In this document: in pieces, positions 59,803-64,000 of the stretch
How the letters are laid out: the number at the start of each line of letters is the position of its first letter
Numbering within the stretch: position 1 is the first letter of the stretch
Source: DASRDB01 sp035652815
GTDB taxonomy: Bacteria > Chloroflexota > Ktedonobacteria > Ktedonobacterales > Ktedonobacteraceae
Reading direction: 5' to 3'
Assembly (NCBI GenBank): GCA_035652815.1
Contig: DASRDB010000009.1
Location: 310,001-374,000 of the forward strand
Length of the DNA: 64,000 bases
Position numbers and translations under genes: made by a program
Notes under the pieces: generated by a model
Databases searched by the model: none
The model's input: only the letters and a program-made list of their open reading frames with translations
Told to the model about the DNA's origin: nothing

Positions 59803-61212
59803 CTACCGGTTGAATGAACCTTCCTGCTCTGTTTGAACGGCGTTTATCTGAATAGCTGATGCGTCGATTCGATGTCGAGAACGGCGCATGCGGATAAGGT
59901 CTACTCCCGCCACAAGGCTTCCGGCTGTTTGAGCGATGATAAAAGCCAAAGCCGGCCCGGCAATGCCTAACCCCGGGAGCAAGACCCATGTGAGAATCAG
60001 GGTGAGCGCGCCCATACTGACATTAATCATTCCGGCGAAGATCAGACGGCGCTGCACGCGCAGCACAGTCAGATAGACGTTGGTGATCGAGTCAGGCACT
60101 GTTGAAGCTACGTAGATCATGAACAGCACCAGGCCGTGTTGAGCGTAGGCTGGGCCAAACAGCAAGAGAATGTAATGCCCGGCAAAAAAGCAGAACAGCA
60201 TGCCCGGGCCTATAATCATGCTGATAATCAAGATGGTAGAGCGTACTTTGCGCGGTAGATCATCGATTGCATGCGATCCTTCGGCGAACAGAGACATAGA
60301 CACTGCATATGAACCCATAGTGAAAAATTCCGCCAGCCTCAACGTCGTGTAGTAGTAGGCGTTATCCGCAGGCGATAGGCGAGCCGCCACGAACACCGGC
60401 AAGAGGTAGTAAGGTAAGATGCCGCCCAGGTCGATGAATTGATTGCCTGCCAGTAATGAGAGCATCGAACGTGCCTGCCCTACTATGCCTCGCGTCGCCA
60501 GGCAGTAGGATCGGCGCAGGCGCAGTATCAGGAACATTGCTCCCGCCACCATCACTCCCATTGATAGAACCCAGGGTAAGAGGATACCCAGCGCGCCAAT
60601 CTGGCCGATGAGTATAACCGGCAGCACCAGCAGCGGCACCTTGAGTACTGCAACTCCCAGATTTCGTATCAGTTTATTGTGCGCGGCGCGCTCGGCTATA
60701 AAGGTTTGATCCAGCAGCAAGGAAACTGTCATGAGCGGCACACCGGCGATAAGAGCAAGGGCGTAGTTAAAGTGTGTCACGAGAGCAAACTCAGAACCGA
60801 AGAGTGGCAAAACCAGCACTACAATAGCCCCGGCAAGCATACCGGACAGGATGCCCATAGCCATGCCTGCATTCAGCGTAAGTGACCATGCATAACCTGA
60901 CGCGCGGCGAGGCAGCGTCAGCACCAGCGTAGAGTCTATGCCCAGGGTAGATAGAGTCGAGGCTAATGCCATGGTTGAGAGAAGCGCGGCTCCCAAACCG
61001 ACATCGTTGGCCGAGTAGATATGGGTTGCCACAACCCAGAAGAGGTACCCAAACAATGATGTAACAACATTCGTTGCTATGATGTAGATGCTGTTGCGCA
61101 GCAGAGAATCATCGCGGGCGCGCTTCACCAGGGAGCGTGCCAACACCCAGGGATGGCGCAGGTCCTCTTTCTTGAAAATCATAAAATTCGCTCTCGCTTT
61201 CTCATTCGCCAT
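59803..61212 (-). CDS. Polysaccharide flippase (Wzx/MOP superfamily)
   Basis: 469 residues with about 14 hydrophobic segments. The start of the fold (LLRNSIYIIATNVVTSLFGY, LFWVVATHIYSANDVGLGAA) and GNQFIDLGGILPYYLLPVFV are typical of the oligosaccharidyl-lipid flippase family, which moves undecaprenyl-linked repeat units across the membrane. A downstream ATG at codon 11 is an alternative start; neither has a strong ribosome site. It sits between a DUF1616-like gene (6 bases upstream) and a glycosyltransferase gene. Confidence 0.88.
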   Translation of the reverse strand: MANEKARANFMIFKKEDLRHPWVLARSLVKRARDDSLLRNSIYIIATNVVTSLFGYLFWVVATHIYSANDVGLGAALLSTMALASTLSTLGIDSTLVLTLPRRASGYAWSLTLNAGMAMGILSGMLAGAIVVLVLPLFGSEFALVTHFNYALALIAGVPLMTVSLLLDQTFIAERAAHNKLIRNLGVAVLKVPLLVLPVILIGQIGALGILLPWVLSMGVMVAGAMFLILRLRRSYCLATRGIVGQARSMLSLLAGNQFIDLGGILPYYLLPVFVAARLSPADNAYYYTTLRLAEFFTMGSYAVSMSLFAEGSHAIDDLPRKVRSTILIISMIIGPGMLFCFFAGHYILLLFGPAYAQHGLVLFMIYVASTVPDSITNVYLTVLRVQRRLIFAGMINVSMGALTLILTWVLLPGLGIAGPALAFIIAQTAGSLVAGVDLIRMRRSRHRIDASAIQINAVQTEQEGSFNR

Positions 61213-61218
61213 TTCCCA

Positions 61219-62010
61219 TCACGAACCAAGCCAAAGCACAACATAGCGATATATTGATGTTGGAGCGTTTGCGCGATAGAGATCCGCCTCTACTTTTGTG
61301 GCACCAGAGGGGTTTAATTGCGGTAATACGAATGTAACATTCCATTTCTCGTTCGGGTTGAGGTTGATAGAAGACCACTCTTTTACTAACTTGCCATCTA
61401 CTTTAACAGCCAGACGGTACTCCATCGTCGCCACTTCCATGTTGCTCACTCCAAGACTAACGGCATTCTTCGCACTGGCTCCACCAGCTGGTAGAATCCA
61501 GAGTTCGGTAAATCCCGGGTGGGGTTGCTGTTCTGCTCCAATGATGGACACCGCAAATGCACCACCTATGATAATCGCAGCCAGGCCCAGTAGAAGTCCC
61601 TGCCTGAAGCTAAAGCCAGAACTCCAACCAGCAGGCCATTCTGCGACAGGTATGCCCTGTCTTCTCCTGCGTATAAACGTGACAACACAGGCAGCGAGCG
61701 TAATGCATCCTAAGAGCGGTGCCCAGGTGCTTGCTCGCAAACCAGTCGGTGTCAAGTTGAGCAGGAATCCACCCAGTACTACCATTGCCAGACTTAAACC
61801 AAGACTAAAAACAAGGCGCTTTGGAAGCTCAAGCGCCTGCCGGGGGAACAGCGCAGACGTTAGCGCATAGCCCGGCAAGACAAACACAAGCGGCAAAGTA
61901 AAGATGCGACCGACCACCCAATCACCTGGCAAGACAACCCCCAAAATGGCTGCGATAATTGCCAGTACGCTTACTACAAGCATATCCTTATCGAACGATT
62001 GGTATTTCAT
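61219..62010 (-). CDS. DUF1616-like membrane protein
   Basis: 263 residues. Four to five hydrophobic segments in the first 165 residues (FTLPLVFVLPGYALTSALFP with the hallmark FVLPGYALTSALFP stretch, FSLGLSLAMVVLGGFLLNLT), then an extracytoplasmic beta domain (TELWILPAGGASAKNAVSLG, KWNVTFVLPQLNPSGATKVE). This matches the DUF1616 pattern of archaeal and Chloroflexi surface-glycan loci; function unknown. ATG at 62008-62010 is preferred over a TTG at 62028; gggggag lies upstream. Confidence 0.75.
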   Translation of the reverse strand: MKYQSFDKDMLVVSVLAIIAAILGVVLPGDWVVGRIFTLPLVFVLPGYALTSALFPRQALELPKRLVFSLGLSLAMVVLGGFLLNLTPTGLRASTWAPLLGCITLAACVVTFIRRRRQGIPVAEWPAGWSSGFSFRQGLLLGLAAIIIGGAFAVSIIGAEQQPHPGFTELWILPAGGASAKNAVSLGVSNMEVATMEYRLAVKVDGKLVKEWSSINLNPNEKWNVTFVLPQLNPSGATKVEADLYRANAPTSIYRYVVLWLGS

Positions 62011-62028
62011 TATCAAGCGCTCCCCCAA

Positions 62029-64000
62029 TTATCCTGACTGCGCGGGAGTTACACTCCAAAGGCCGTAGTCGTTACATCCGCTAGAACCCGCTACAACACC
62101 GCAATACGACCCTTCTAAAGTACCGTCCGGCTGTAAGAACCCTTCAAAATAGAAGGTTCTTTTACTGCCGATGAAGCTAAACCGAACCTGTCCATTAGCT
62201 CCAATAGTTCCCTGGAACGGAAGATTCACGGATATCCTGCTAAAATGGCCGCATATATTCCCTTGTTGCTGTCGTATGCCCGAAAGCGTGATTTCTGTGG
62301 TAAAGCCGGTGTGTACAGAGTAAATGATCCCGTTATAAAGCCTGGCCATCTTTGGATATGAGCCGGGGGGCGAAGACGATGACGCAGGCATACACGGGGA
62401 ACCTGGGGGCAACGTGGGAGGGATCAGTGCCCCATTTGTGATAGCTTCCACGTTATAGATGACGATATCGCCGTTATCATAGACCCGATCCACATCCGGC
62501 ACACCTTCGAATTTCGCAAGCGCACCTGGATCGTTCGGATTGTTACTGACAGGCACTCCAACGCCATCATACCATCCTACTCCAGGGATTTCGAGTCGAT
62601 GATCGACAACAACGTACTGAACCCTCCCTTGCCGTAGAATCTGTATCACATATGCATTCAGGTATGGTTCGGTGAACACTGGCGTTACCACGATTTGTTC
62701 GCTCGAAGACGATACAGTCCATGCTCCTCCATATGTACCCATGAGCAATAAATTGACGTGATCGCCAATTACTCGCTGTCCAGGTTCGAGATGCTCACCC
62801 GCCCACTGCGCAGCACTCACACTCTCCAATTGAATTGAACGCTGATCAGCATACGGCAGATACGGCCCAGGTAAGCGGTTCCATGATGGCGAGGTGCCTA
62901 TGACCCAGCCGCCGATAAATACAATTGCCATCGCTCCTGTGAGCGGTGTCGAATACCGCCAGTTTCGCGGACGGGACAACCAGAAATGCCTTATCCCGAG
63001 GGCCAGAACAAATGCGACCGCTCCAAACACATATGGTTGCGCTCGCCCTCCTAAATTCACCCCTGCGTTTGTCAGACGCATTGCCAGGATGGCCGGATAT
63101 GCAAGTGATCCTACAGCTAACGCAAGGACAGCGGCGTTGTTACGGTAACGTCGCCAGATCTGGTACAGCCCAAATGGTAGCCCCAGAGAGATTAATCCGA
63201 TTGAGGCAAATGAGATCAGGTGTTCCCATAAAGGCTCCACATACCCCGTAGAGTTCCCGAACGCTTGCCGGACTCTTGCTGCGCCGGTGACTATCTGTAT
63301 GATCTGGTTTATCGTCGTCTGAATAATAGGAAGCAGGTAATTGATCACACGCTCTGCCGTGTATGCCGACCAGGCACCAACCAGAACTAAGCCAAGTAGA
63401 GCTGCTCCAGCCGGACTCGCCTGGACTTCCTTCCCTCGTTTTCGACGAAAAGGTGCCAGTGCCTTGAGAAAGAGGAACGCTGCCGTCCAGAGAAGCAGGA
63501 ACATGACAAGCATATATGATGCCAGATGATGCGTAATCGCTACTGCTCCAATTCCCAGCGCAGTTGCCAGGGTCAGACCTCGACGCTTGCCTTTAGGCAT
63601 ATACCCGCGCCAGGCCACGACAAACAACACAAATATCGAGAGGGGCATAGCCAGGTCCTCATAGTGGAACAGTGTGTCGCCAAAAAAGGTGGGCTTTGCC
63701 ATATAAAGCAGCGAGGCAATTGCTGCTACTTGCGCCGAACTACTCAGGTATTCATAGAACAGGTAGAGCGCCAGCGCGAGCAGCAACTCTGCCACCGCAA
63801 GCACTAGCATGCCCGAGACAAAAATAGAGAGTCCCGTCAGGCTGCTCAGCGCGTCCGTAACAATCTGCAGTCCGGGATAAAATGGACCAACTGTTAAGAT
63901 CGGGTTGCGTTGAAAAAGATGCCCGCTCGCAATAATGTCCTGTACGGTTCGCCACTGAGCAAACTCATCATTGAACGCGAAAGAGAGTGGCTGCTCCAGG
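62029..64000 (-). CDS. Large polytopic membrane protein, GT-C glycosyltransferase-like (5' end outside window)
   Basis: The frame is open to the right edge, with 656 residues visible. Visible N-terminal part: SFAFNDEFAQWRTVQDIIAS, with an acidic pair in the first outer loop as in GT-C enzymes, then TVGPFYPGLQIVTDALSSLT and about 10 membrane helices. A long C-terminal extracytoplasmic region follows (ERVINYLLPI..., LGTSPSWNRLPGPYLPYADQ, then a Gly/Phe-rich beta segment GQVRFSFIGSKRTFYFEGFL). Probably a membrane glycosyltransferase or oligosaccharide-transfer protein in surface glycan assembly; specific function not known. Confidence 0.75.
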   Translation of the reverse strand, partial: LEQPLSFAFNDEFAQWRTVQDIIASGHLFQRNPILTVGPFYPGLQIVTDALSSLTGLSIFVSGMLVLAVAELLLALALYLFYEYLSSSAQVAAIASLLYMAKPTFFGDTLFHYEDLAMPLSIFVLFVVAWRGYMPKGKRRGLTLATALGIGAVAITHHLASYMLVMFLLLWTAAFLFLKALAPFRRKRGKEVQASPAGAALLGLVLVGAWSAYTAERVINYLLPIIQTTINQIIQIVTGAARVRQAFGNSTGYVEPLWEHLISFASIGLISLGLPFGLYQIWRRYRNNAAVLALAVGSLAYPAILAMRLTNAGVNLGGRAQPYVFGAVAFVLALGIRHFWLSRPRNWRYSTPLTGAMAIVFIGGWVIGTSPSWNRLPGPYLPYADQRSIQLESVSAAQWAGEHLEPGQRVIGDHVNLLLMGTYGGAWTVSSSSEQIVVTPVFTEPYLNAYVIQILRQGRVQYVVVDHRLEIPGVGWYDGVGVPVSNNPNDPGALAKFEGVPDVDRVYDNGDIVIYNVEAITNGALIPPTLPPGSPCMPASSSSPPGSYPKMARLYNGIIYSVHTGFTTEITLSGIRQQQGNICGHFSRISVNLPFQGTIGANGQVRFSFIGSKRTFYFEGFLQPDGTLEGSYCGVVAGSSGCNDYGLWSVTPAQSG

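Overview
The window reads as chromosomal DNA of a filamentous, spore-forming-type Chloroflexota, most likely class Ktedonobacteria. The inference rests on gene style: zinc-ribbon/Ser-Thr-kinase/TPR fusion proteins, abundant one- and two-component regulators, secreted beta-propeller-like proteins, NRPS-type genes, and many short perfect palindromic repeats between genes. Base composition is moderately GC-rich. Species assignment is inference; there is no rRNA here.

Layout. 1-2.4 kb: the end of a PotABC-type ABC importer operon. 2.5-17.6 kb: signalling and central metabolism, with three TPR proteins (one kinase with 23 perfect TPRs, one degenerate kinase N-lobe, one zinc-ribbon kinase), an aconitase whose iron-sulfur site is split by a 517-residue intein, and a NarL/DesK-like two-component pair. 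17.6-26.4 kb: two drug/lipid ABC-2 exporter operons (one led by a PadR regulator and a shortened DHA2-like protein) flanking an XdhC-family protein. 26.4-42 kb: housekeeping genes metG (with an attenuator-like leader), an NYN-domain protein, a secreted BNR-repeat protein, prfB with a +1 programmed frameshift, a two-rhodanese sulfurtransferase, a primary-type sigma factor, ftsY, accD-accA and tRNA-Leu(CAA).

42.4-58.4 kb is an accessory biosynthetic region. A stand-alone adenylation enzyme whose pocket residues closely match the proline code of pyrrole pathways, an acyl-CoA-dehydrogenase-like flavoprotein and a discrete carrier protein form the three-protein set that makes pyrrole-2-carboxyl-S-carrier protein (as PltF/PltE/PltL or CloN4/CloN3/CloN5). 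Around them are a B12-type radical SAM enzyme, a cytochrome P450, an NRPS module with only half a condensation domain, a LuxR-type regulator, a family 2 glycosyltransferase and two tandem secreted paralogues. I see no thioesterase or acyltransferase for release, so the product is unknown.

58.7-64 kb looks like a cell-surface polysaccharide/glycan segment: glycosyltransferase, Wzx-like flippase, DUF1616-like protein and a large polytopic protein cut by the window edge.

Repeats. Two or three families of short inverted repeats (arms about 26-38 nt, loops about 11-14 nt) recur throughout; one copy sits in frame inside a protein-coding gene.
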